Below are positions 1-6,173 of a DNA stretch of 7,421 nt, piece by piece. The stretch covers positions 1 through 7,421 of the forward strand of contig CBDUNM010000201.1 of assembly GCA_965368585.1 (NCBI GenBank). Reading direction: 5' to 3'. The position numbers and the translations under genes are program-made. The notes under the pieces were generated by a model. The model was not told the DNA's origin and ran no database searches. It saw only the letters and a list, made by a program, of their open reading frames with translations. Within the stretch, counting starts at the first letter, position 1. Each line of letters opens with the position of its first letter. Source of the DNA: JARRQB01 sp965368585 (GTDB lineage: Bacteria; Pseudomonadota; Gammaproteobacteria; Chromatiales; Chromatiaceae).

Positions 1-797
1 CCCATCAGGCCGGACACCTCCATGCCGGCCTGGATGAAACGAAAAATATTGTCGACAAGCAGCAGCACATCGCGATGCTCGTCGTCGCGAAAATACTCGG
101 CCATGGTGAGCGCCGCATGGCCGACGCGGAAACGCGCACCCGGGGGTTCGTTCATCTGGCCGAATACCATCACCATGTTTCGCAGCACACCCGCCGCGCG
201 CATGTCGCGGTAAAGCTCCTCGCCTTCGCGACAACGTTCGCCGATGCCGCAAAAAATACTCACGCCTTGGTGTTGACCGACCATGTTGTTGATCATCTCG
301 GTGAGCAACACCGTCTTGCCCACGCCCGCCCCGCCAAACAAGCCCGCTTTGCCACCCCGCTCCAGCGGCATCAGCACATCGATGATCTTGATGCCTGTTT
401 CGAAAACTTCAGACTTGGTGGAACGCCGTGCCAGAGGCGGTGGAGCCCGATGCACTGAACGCCATTGGACATCGGCTAACGCCGCCTCGCGGTCGATTGC
501 GTTGCCGAAGACATCGAACATGCGTGAGAGAATTCCCTTGCCCACCGGCGCCTGCAAGGGACCCGCCGTGTCCTCCACCGCCGTACCGCGCGCAAGACCC
601 TGAGTGGGCGTCAAGGCAATGCCACGCACGTGGCGCGCATCCAGTTGCGCCAGCACCTCGATGACGATCTGTTGTTCCGCTCCCGCCCTTATCACTGTAT
701 ATATTGCCGGCAGGTGCTCATCAAATCGTACGTCCACGACGCTGCCGCGCACCGAGACGACTACACCGGTATTCGATAAAGGGGAGATTTTTGCCAT
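1..797 (-). CDS. atpD: Alternate (N-ATPase type) F1Fo ATP synthase subunit beta, 3' end cut by the window edge
   Basis: This is the catalytic beta subunit of a membrane-bound rotary ATPase; it binds and hydrolyses or makes ATP at the F1 head. Only 265 full codons are present; the family usually has about 460-470, so the C-terminal third to half lies outside. Visible motifs are the Walker A loop GGAGVGKT (residues 155-162), GERCREG (186-192) with the catalytic glutamate, and Walker B LLLVD (245-249) followed by NIFRF. The N-terminal VVSVRGSVVDVRF and the C in GERCREG resemble the alternate F1 beta family rather than the housekeeping one, which normally has GERTREG. In known alternate operons atpD comes first, which fits it following a different gene here. 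I chose ATG 797 because the conserved N-terminal strand starts just after it; GGAG lies 12 bases upstream. The frame is open further upstream, so an extended start (for example ATG 881) cannot be excluded. Na+ versus H+ coupling cannot be judged without subunit c. Confidence 0.94.
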   Translation of the reverse strand, partial: MAKISPLSNTGVVVSVRGSVVDVRFDEHLPAIYTVIRAGAEQQIVIEVLAQLDARHVRGIALTPTQGLARGTAVEDTAGPLQAPVGKGILSRMFDVFGNAIDREAALADVQWRSVHRAPPPLARRSTKSEVFETGIKIIDVLMPLERGGKAGLFGGAGVGKTVLLTEMINNMVGQHQGVSIFCGIGERCREGEELYRDMRAAGVLRNMVMVFGQMNEPPGARFRVGHAALTMAEYFRDDEHRDVLLLVDNIFRFIQAGMEVSGLM

Positions 798-839
798 GTC
801 GTGGTTCCGCTCCACAAACTTCGCCTGCTTTCGCCCTGG

Positions 840-1486
840 GCACAAAGCGGGCTCGACTTCGAGCGCTTCGCGTACGTGCATCAGCCGCCTTTCGCTCCGC
901 GCACGATCATGCGGGGATTCGCTGGTGCGATCTGCCCGCTCGGCAATCCATTGCGCCTGCTCATCCAGTGCTCGTCTGCGGCTCGGGTTGACCGTCAAGC
1001 TGGCGATGGTATCGATGGCGCCGAGCATCCGCGCCATGATGGCGAATTAGCCTTCGGCGCTACCCCGAGAATCTGGTCAAACGCCTCGGCCAGCAGGCTA
1101 TCAAAGGTCGGGGCCATGGCGATGACATGCAGTGCTTCTCCATCATAGCGGTACGATGGCGCGAATTGCCGGCAGACCAGCCGTGCCAGTATCGCCGTCA
1201 GATAACCCACGCACATCACCGCCATCGAGGTGTCATTGACTCCAGGGGAAAGTGCCTTCAACGCCACAACGACGATCTGCCTGATACCGAAATCGGAGTG
1301 CCGCTCAACCGTGCGATGTCGGCTGACGCTGCAAGCCCCACTCAGGGCTGCCGTCATCTCTTAATCCCGCGGGTGAGTCAGGGCGAGCAATGCCAACGCG
1401 ACAACAATGCTATCCGCGACGAGCAGCGAAGGCATAAACCGAAAGCTCGACCGTAGACTGCAGCAGCGTCATGTTAACTTATTCAT
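840..1486 (-). pseudogene. Remnant of a DUF2254 predicted membrane protein gene, internally deleted and frameshifted
   Basis: Two parts of one family can be read. The N-terminal part begins at ATG 1486 (GGAG eight bases upstream) as MNKLT, meets a TGA at 1471-1469, and continues in the same frame as LRSSFRFMPSLLV plus a hydrophobic stretch, which is the first membrane segment of DUF2254. A TAA at 1363-1361 follows. The same frame then jumps to the C-terminal region (from about 1350): HRTVERHSDFGIRQIV and ALKALSPGVND match the family's conserved core. Near 1065-1047 the frame breaks again: the expected continuation, MARMLGAIDTIASL, lies in another frame just after a TAA (1049-1047). DUF2254 proteins are usually about 400-450 residues; roughly the middle 300 are missing. 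The C-terminal frame has no stop before atpD, so the right-hand limit (840) is approximate. Family assignment is by recalled motif resemblance. The function of intact members is unknown to me. Confidence 0.75.
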
Positions 1487-1732
1487 CGATCAGACTCCAG
1501 GTAGGGGGATGATAGCGCGCACGAAGGTTATGTCCCGTGGCGCGCGTTTGTCCGCAAACACCCGCCCAGCGACAACCACCGCCACAGCGAACTCTGATCC
1601 GGCCCCACAGGGGTGCCGCCAAGCCACGCCTTGGCTAGCACCGTCCACTTAGCTTTTCTCTCGGGCAACACGTCGGCATCGACGCGGCCCCGACCCTGCT
1701 TGCGAACAACGGTTTCTGCCAAGCAGCGGTGG
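1487..1732 (-). other. Spacer between phosphoketolase gene and DUF2254 remnant, no recognisable gene
   Basis: This 246-base stretch follows the phosphoketolase stop. The only minus-strand reading frame of note (1722-1528, 64 codons) starts with TTG, lacks a convincing ribosome-binding site and resembles no family I know, so I do not call it. Phosphoketolase genes are often followed by acetate kinase; I see no trace of ackA here. The end near 1500 carries the GGAG ribosome-binding site for the DUF2254 remnant. There is no hairpin with a T-run that would act as an obvious terminator. Confidence 0.5.
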
Positions 1733-4105
1733 TCATTGGGTTAGATCCTCCCATCGCCAATCGCGAATCTCCAACATATCTTCACCGTGCTTATGGATGT
1801 GCGCCTTGTGATCGAGGAGCTTGTCGCGCAGGTATTGTTTGGCGTAAGCGGCACGTGAACCCAGACTTGGGACACGGTCGATGACGTCGCCGACCAGGTG
1901 GAAGCGGTCGATATCGTTCAATACCGCCATATCGAATGGGGTGGTGGTGGTGCCGTTTTCCTTGTAGCCGCGCACATGTAACTGATGATGATTGGTGCGA
2001 CGGTAGGTCAGACGGTGGATCAACCAGGGATAACCGTGGAAGGCAAAAATGGTGGGCTTGTCCCGGGTGAAGAGGACGTCGAAGTCCTTGTCGGAGATAC
2101 CGTGGGGGTGTTCGCTCTGCGGCTGAAGTGTCATCAAATTCACGACGTTGATGACGCGGATCTTCAGTTCCGGAAAGTGTCGTCGCAGTATCTTCACCGC
2201 CGCCAGCGTCTCCAGCGTTGGCACGTCACCGCAGCAGGCCATGACCACATCCGGATCCCCGCCTTCGTCGTTGCTGGCCCACTCCCAGATGCCGAGTCCC
2301 GCGGTGCAGTGTTTGATCGCCGCATCCATGTCCAGCCATTGCAGTTCAGGCTGCTTGCCTGCGACGATGACGTTGACATCATTGTGGCTTCGCAGGCAAT
2401 GGTCGGTCACCGACAGCAGGGTGTTGGCATCGGGCGGTAAATAGACGCGGATGACCTCCGCCTTCTTGTTCGCCACCAGATCGATGAACCCCGGATCCTG
2501 ATGGCTGAAGCCATTGTGGTCCTGCCGCCAAACGTGCGAAGACAGCAAATAGTTCAGCGAGGCAATGGGCCGGCGCCATGCAATGTCGCGAGTCACATCG
2601 AGCCATTTGGCGTGCTGGTTGAACATCGAATCCACAATATGGATGAAGGCCTCGTAACATGAGAAAAAGCCATGCCGCCCGGTCAACAGATAACCTTCGA
2701 GCCAGCCTTGGCATTGATGCTCGCTCAACATCTCCATCACCCGGCCATCAGGCGCGACGTGTTCGTCGCCGGGAAGAATGTCAGCCGTCGAACAACGGTT
2801 GGTCACTTCGAACAGCGCACCCCAGCGATTCGACGCGGTTTCATCCGGGCTGAAGATACGGAAGTTGCATGCCTTGGCGTTGAGCTTCATCACGTCGCGC
2901 ATGAACTCACCCTGCGCGCGTGTCGCTTCGGCCACCACCTCGCCGGGTTTCGGGACCTTGACCGCATAGTCGCGGAAGTCCGGCATCTTCAGATCACGCA
3001 GCAGCATGCCGCCATTGGCATGCGGGTTGGCGCCCATACGCGACTCGCCTTTCGGCGCCAGTTCGGCCAGTTCCGGAATCAGCCTGCCCTGAACATCAAA
3101 CAGCTCTTCGGGCCGGTAACTTTTCAGCCACTGCTCGAGGATCTCTATATGCTTGGGCTCCTTGGCGAAATCAGTGACTGGAACCTGGTGCGCGCGAAAG
3201 GTCCCTTCGATCGGTTTGCCATCCACTGTTTCCGGTCCGGTCCAGCCCTTCGGCGAGCGAAGGATGATCATGGGCCAACGCGGGCGTTCGCCAAACCCTT
3301 TGGCGCGCGCGTCGCGCTGGATGTGCTGGATCTCAGCCACCACGGTATCCAGGGTGGCCGCCATAAGCTGGTGCATCGCCTCGGGGTCGTCGCCCTCGAC
3401 GAAATACGGTGTGTAGCCATAGCCGCGGAACAGCGCTTCCAGTTCGTCACGGGGAATGCGCGCCAGTACAGTGGGGCCGGCGATCTTGTAGCCGTTCAGG
3501 TGCAGAATGGGCAGCACGGCACCGTCGTGAACCGGATTGAGAAATTTGTTCGAGTGCCAACTGGTGGCCATTGAGCCGGTTTCGGCCTCGCCGTCGCCCA
3601 CCACGCAGGCCACCAGCAGGTCGGGATTGTCGAACGCGGCGCCGTAGGCATGGGACAGGGCATAGCCGAGTTCGCCACCTTCGTGGATTGAGCCGGGTGT
3701 TTCCGGTGCAACATGGCTCGGGATGCCGCCGGGAAAGGAAAACTGGGTGAACAGTTTCTTCATCCCTTGCTCATCCTGGGAGACGTTCGGGTATAGCTCG
3801 CTGTACGTCCCCTCCAGATAGGTGTTGGCCACCAGGGCCGGCCCACCGTGCCCGGGGCCCGTGACGTCGATCACGTTCAAGTCGTATTGCCGGATGATCC
3901 GGTTGAGGTGGACGTAAATAAAATTCAAGCCCGGCGTTGTGCCCCAGTGCCCCAGCAATCTGGGCTTGATGTGCTCCAGCTCCAAGGGTTTTTTGAGCAA
4001 CGGATTATCGAACAAATAAATCTGGCCGACCGATAGATAATTGGCGGCTCGCCAGTAGGCGTCCATCTTGTGCAGCAGTTCCGGCGCCAGCGTTTTGGTT
4101 GTCAT
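1733..4105 (-). CDS. xfp: Xylulose-5-phosphate/fructose-6-phosphate phosphoketolase
   Basis: This cytoplasmic thiamine-diphosphate enzyme cleaves xylulose 5-phosphate with phosphate to acetyl-phosphate and glyceraldehyde 3-phosphate; many members also take fructose 6-phosphate, giving erythrose 4-phosphate. The 790-residue length is normal for the family and the frame is intact. The three usual regions are visible: an N-terminal cofactor domain (about 1-380), a central domain (about 380-590) and a C-terminal domain (about 590-790). Motifs include GHWGTTPG (52-59), GPGHGGP (83-89), HEGGELGY (141-148), the cofactor motif GDGEAETG (170-177) with the partner asparagine N204, SPDETASNR (419-427), GWLEGYLLTGRHG (467-479) with the expected cofactor-activating E470, and HNGFSHQDPGF (530-540). 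The start at 4105 gives the normal N-terminus; its ribosome-binding site is weak. The gene is whole while the accessory genes on both sides are broken, which suggests continuing selection. Acetyl-phosphate could feed ATP formation through acetate kinase or acetyl-CoA formation; neither partner gene is in the window. Substrate preference cannot be read from sequence alone. Confidence 0.97.
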   Translation of the reverse strand: MTTKTLAPELLHKMDAYWRAANYLSVGQIYLFDNPLLKKPLELEHIKPRLLGHWGTTPGLNFIYVHLNRIIRQYDLNVIDVTGPGHGGPALVANTYLEGTYSELYPNVSQDEQGMKKLFTQFSFPGGIPSHVAPETPGSIHEGGELGYALSHAYGAAFDNPDLLVACVVGDGEAETGSMATSWHSNKFLNPVHDGAVLPILHLNGYKIAGPTVLARIPRDELEALFRGYGYTPYFVEGDDPEAMHQLMAATLDTVVAEIQHIQRDARAKGFGERPRWPMIILRSPKGWTGPETVDGKPIEGTFRAHQVPVTDFAKEPKHIEILEQWLKSYRPEELFDVQGRLIPELAELAPKGESRMGANPHANGGMLLRDLKMPDFRDYAVKVPKPGEVVAEATRAQGEFMRDVMKLNAKACNFRIFSPDETASNRWGALFEVTNRCSTADILPGDEHVAPDGRVMEMLSEHQCQGWLEGYLLTGRHGFFSCYEAFIHIVDSMFNQHAKWLDVTRDIAWRRPIASLNYLLSSHVWRQDHNGFSHQDPGFIDLVANKKAEVIRVYLPPDANTLLSVTDHCLRSHNDVNVIVAGKQPELQWLDMDAAIKHCTAGLGIWEWASNDEGGDPDVVMACCGDVPTLETLAAVKILRRHFPELKIRVINVVNLMTLQPQSEHPHGISDKDFDVLFTRDKPTIFAFHGYPWLIHRLTYRRTNHHQLHVRGYKENGTTTTPFDMAVLNDIDRFHLVGDVIDRVPSLGSRAAYAKQYLRDKLLDHKAHIHKHGEDMLEIRDWRWEDLTQ

Positions 4106-4139
4106 GGTCTAAGTTTCCCGAGTTGAGCCGAGCCTGAGG

Positions 4140-4165
4140 GACGCGGCGATCGTGAGCGCCGCGTC
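4140..4165. repeat. Perfect 9-bp inverted repeat (hairpin) between rhodanese frame and xfp
   Basis: GACGCGGCG (4140-4148) and CGCCGCGTC (4157-4165) are perfect inverse complements separated by eight bases. The stem is almost all G-C, so it should be very stable in RNA. It sits in the 176-base gap between the rhodanese stop and the xfp start, about 35 bases before the xfp ATG. No T-run follows on either strand, so it is not a classic intrinsic terminator. It may be a processing or attenuation hairpin in the xfp leader, or simply a GC-rich coincidence. Confidence 0.45.
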
Positions 4166-4281
4166 GCTGAGGGAGGCCCCGCGGCTTGTTGCAATCCCCG
4201 CTCCTGCCCGTCGCTACCGCAGCAGCGGCTCGCCCTTCGCAGGCAGCGCTAACCCGATTTCAGTCCCCGCATCGCGTCATG

Positions 4282-4899
4282 CTATTCGCCCGATGGCTTG
4301 AGCATGGTCAGCTCGAGGCTTTCCCGATCCTGCTTGCCGCCGCGGTACCGGAGAATTTTATGCGCCGGATAGCCGATTCTCGGCAGTCCTTTGATCGTGG
4401 CCGGTGACTGCCCGCACCAGGAGTCGTTGCAGAATAACACCGACGTTCTCGCCTCGTCGAAATCCCACAAGCTAGCGCGCTGCCTGGCGCCCAGTTGCGT
4501 TTCCAGGATTGCTTTCACCGCAACCGGATTCGAATAACCGATGTCACGCGTGTCCCAGGGGATATTCACCGTCCCCGGGATGATGCCTTTATCCACCCAG
4601 GCCGAGGTATGCGAGCCGATCACCAGCACCGATGTATCGCCGTCGCGGATCTGCTTGAGAACGTGCAACACCTCGAGTTCGGCGAAGGTTAGCACGCCGG
4701 GCGCCAACTCGACTGGCTGTGTGCAGAACCGCGGGCATTTGCGCGAAGTCTGGGCGAACTCAGGATTGACGGAGTTGCCCTGATCCTGGTTGCGCATGAT
4801 GGCGACCTTGCGGCCATGACGCATCGCCTCCGACTCGATCTCATATCGGCCGATCGTGATCACCTCGTCCACGGTGCGATCACCAACCACTTCGCGCAT
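4282..4899 (-). CDS. Rhodanese-like domain protein, N-terminus replaced by a fragment of HflK
   Basis: The open frame encodes 205 residues, but it is a junction of two genes. Residues 1-26 (MREVVGDRTVDEVITIGR onward) belong to an SPFH/HflK protein. From about residue 27 (HGRKVAIMRNQDQ) it is a rhodanese-like protein of the kind that carries an N-terminal CPxFC motif, here CPRFC (55-59). The rhodanese domain runs from about 90 to 200, with IPGTVNIPW (107-115), the probable active loop FCNDSWCGQS (156-165; C157 the likely sulfur-accepting cysteine, C162 a second one) and RYRGG (184-188). The family usually has an export signal before this region; none is present. Some positions look worn: IGSHT where the domain normally has an aspartate and arginine (IDxR), and R184 where I expect tryptophan in WYRGG. 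Internal ATGs at 4824 and 4797 could start a truncated product. It may be expressed, but is probably a decaying gene. The likely role of intact relatives is sulfur transfer or sensing. Confidence 0.72.
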   Translation of the reverse strand: MREVVGDRTVDEVITIGRYEIESEAMRHGRKVAIMRNQDQGNSVNPEFAQTSRKCPRFCTQPVELAPGVLTFAELEVLHVLKQIRDGDTSVLVIGSHTSAWVDKGIIPGTVNIPWDTRDIGYSNPVAVKAILETQLGARQRASLWDFDEARTSVLFCNDSWCGQSPATIKGLPRIGYPAHKILRYRGGKQDRESLELTMLKPSGE

Positions 4900-5440
4900 G
4901 ACCGATTCCGAGACATAGCGTAGCGTTTCGCTCGGTTCGCGCCTTGAAAAGAAACTTGATAGGTGCGGATATGCGGTACCGAACTACCCATTCCACCAGC
5001 GCGGCATTCGGGTCGCCGGTCACCAACTCCATTTCCCGCTTGGCTTTCCGCGCGCCTCCCGGCGCACCCTGGCAGGGATCGCTGGCACCCGGCGTGGTAA
5101 ACCCGAATTCCTGTTTCAGCTGCCGCCTCACCGGAACGATCGTTGCCGTATCGATGCCCAATGGCAGCTTGAAACGCGGGCCTGGCGGAACGTCCTTGAA
5201 TAACTTGCCGAATCGCTGCGAGAGCGCGACCGAGTCGCGTGGGACGGTGTAGTAGGCGGTCCATACCCGCCAACCCAGCCAGAAACAGTGCGGCAAGAAC
5301 AATGAAACCACGCGGTCCACCGCCTGGCAGCATCAGCCTGAGCAAATTGCCACCCCGCTACAGTACATTCTCGAGGTTCGGCAGGTTCGTTCCACTGCCC
5401 AGGCATTGGCGCCGGGGTCGTTGTCGTTCTCGCCCGGCAT
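4822..5440 (-). pseudogene. hflK: Broken hflK-like SPFH (stomatin/prohibitin) membrane protein gene, N-terminal half only
   Basis: Reading across frames rebuilds the first half of an HflK-type protein. ATG 5440 gives MPGENDNDPGANAW; a one-base loss near 5398 shifts the frame to GSGTNLPNLENVL, which ends at a TAG where a glutamine or similar codon is expected. The same frame continues as LPGGGPRGFIVLAALF, a membrane segment. A second shift near 5265 leads to YYTVPRDSVALSQRFGK and the SPFH core up to YRISAPIKFLFK. A third shift near 4943 leads to REPSETLRYVSESVMREV and VVGDRTVDEVITIGR. At about 4822 the gene stops matching and joins the rhodanese frame, so the C-terminal half of HflK and any hflC are deleted. 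Intact HflK sits in the membrane with HflC and modulates the FtsH protease; a paralogue dedicated to another complex is equally possible. With three indels, one nonsense codon and a deletion it cannot make a working product. Confidence 0.85.
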
Positions 5441-5735
5441 AGAAAACAAGCAAGCTCTTCACTACAAAGGGTTTGCCGGCCTTATCCGCAGACCGGCCGC
5501 TGATTTCTAGAGAAAAATATCTGCCACGCGCCCGAAATCCAGGGCGAATCCGCCAAGTTGGGTCGCAGAGCTACAAACGAGGGTTGTCGACGATAATGCC
5601 GGTAGCCGTGCAGCACGTGCTTTGATTCAACCCCACATGCTCCGCGCGTAGTTGGTAACGGTGCTGTCGTACGTTTAACCAAGCGCTACCGCGGCCTGAC
5701 CGGGTGGGCCCGAAGCCTTGGCCTGCTCAGTCACA
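5441..5735. other. Divergent spacer between the minus-strand block and the ars operon, no recognisable gene
   Basis: Nothing coding is supported in these 295 bases. A minus-strand frame of 66 codons (5682-5482) resembles no family I know, does not show codon patterns like its neighbours and has no good ribosome-binding site. A 10-bp perfect palindrome AGCACGTGCT lies at 5612-5621 and a short GCCGG/CCGGC pair flanks the TATCCGCAGA region near 5480; neither can be tied to a function. Any promoter for the hflK remnant would lie here, but I see no clear one. Confidence 0.5.
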
Positions 5736-5791
5736 TTGGCACAACTAATATGCCATAGACAATATATACCGAATCGGGTATATTCCGTCAC
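5736..5791 (+). promoter_or_regulatory. AT-rich promoter and ArsR operator region upstream of arsR
   Basis: The composition changes sharply from GC-rich to AT-rich just before arsR. The main element is an inverted repeat: ATATACC (5764-5770) and GGTATAT (5777-5783), seven perfect base pairs around a six-base spacer, ending eight bases before the arsR ATG. A second, weaker pair TGGCA (5737-5741) / TGCCA (5751-5755) lies upstream. TTGGCA (5736-5741) resembles a -35 box, and TATATA at 5763-5768 or TAATAT at 5746-5751 could serve as the -10; spacing is not ideal for either pair, so promoter boxes are uncertain. Self-repression from an imperfect AT-rich palindrome overlapping the promoter is the known mode for ArsR-family repressors, which fits. 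There is no clear ribosome-binding site before ATG 5792, so a very short or absent leader is possible. Confidence 0.6.
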
Positions 5792-6145
5792 ATGAATATA
5801 TCCCCCGAGTCTCTTTTTTCCGCTCTAGCCCATTCCACCCGGCTTCGCTGCCTGCTGTTGCTACTCGAGCACCAGGAACTCTGCGTCTGCGAACTCACGC
5901 ATGCGATCGGAGCCGCCCAACCCAGTATCTCCCGTCACCTCGCACAGCTGCGCGAGGCTGAGCTCGTGAGCGACCGCCGGGAGGGATTGTGGATCCACTA
6001 CCGGATCAAACCTGACCTACCCAAATGGGTGACAAATGTTCTGCGGCAAACGGCCAAGGGTGTGAGCCAAACCGGGCCGTTTGCAGACGACCTGGCTGCC
6101 CTCGCCGCCATGCCAAACCGACCCGGCGCCCCACGTTGCGCCTGA
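5792..6145 (+). CDS. arsR: ArsR-family arsenite-responsive transcriptional repressor
   Basis: This 117-residue winged-helix protein should bind the operator just upstream as a dimer and release it when arsenite binds, turning on its own operon. The length is normal for the family. The metal-binding motif ELCVCEL spans residues 29-35 with C31 and C33. The recognition helix is in AQPSISRHLAQLREAEL (42-58), and the wing is DRREGLWIHYR (61-71). The classical E. coli protein has a third cysteine three residues on; here that place is threonine (T36), so a third sulfur ligand, if used, might come from C20 or the near-terminal C116. The next gene starts 28 bases after its stop on the same strand and encodes the matching arsenite exporter, which supports the assignment. 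Confidence 0.95.
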   Translation: MNISPESLFSALAHSTRLRCLLLLLEHQELCVCELTHAIGAAQPSISRHLAQLREAELVSDRREGLWIHYRIKPDLPKWVTNVLRQTAKGVSQTGPFADDLAALAAMPNRPGAPRCA

Positions 6146-6173
6146 TGGCGAGGTTCGCGGTCGTGCCAGCAAC

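Noticed and set aside
1528..1722. 64-codon minus-strand frame just after the xfp stop
   Set aside because: It starts with TTG, has no convincing ribosome-binding site, resembles no family I know and sits in a spacer next to decayed genes.
2672..3574. 300-codon plus-strand frame inside xfp
   Set aside because: It is the antisense of a strongly conserved phosphoketolase gene; long antisense frames are common in GC-rich DNA.
5612..5621. 10-bp palindrome AGCACGTGCT
   Set aside because: A single palindrome of this size is expected by chance at this scale and nothing nearby ties it to a regulator.
5482..5682. 66-codon minus-strand frame in the divergent spacer
   Set aside because: No recognisable motif, no ribosome-binding site, and composition unlike the neighbouring genes.
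5736..5755. Possible sigma-54 promoter (TGGCAC followed by ATGC)
   Set aside because: The GG and GC elements are 12 bases apart rather than the required 10, and ArsR operons do not usually use sigma-54.
6081..6173. Upstream extension of acr3 (31 extra codons)
   Set aside because: It would overlap arsR by 65 bases in another frame, and the residues do not resemble ACR3 N-termini.
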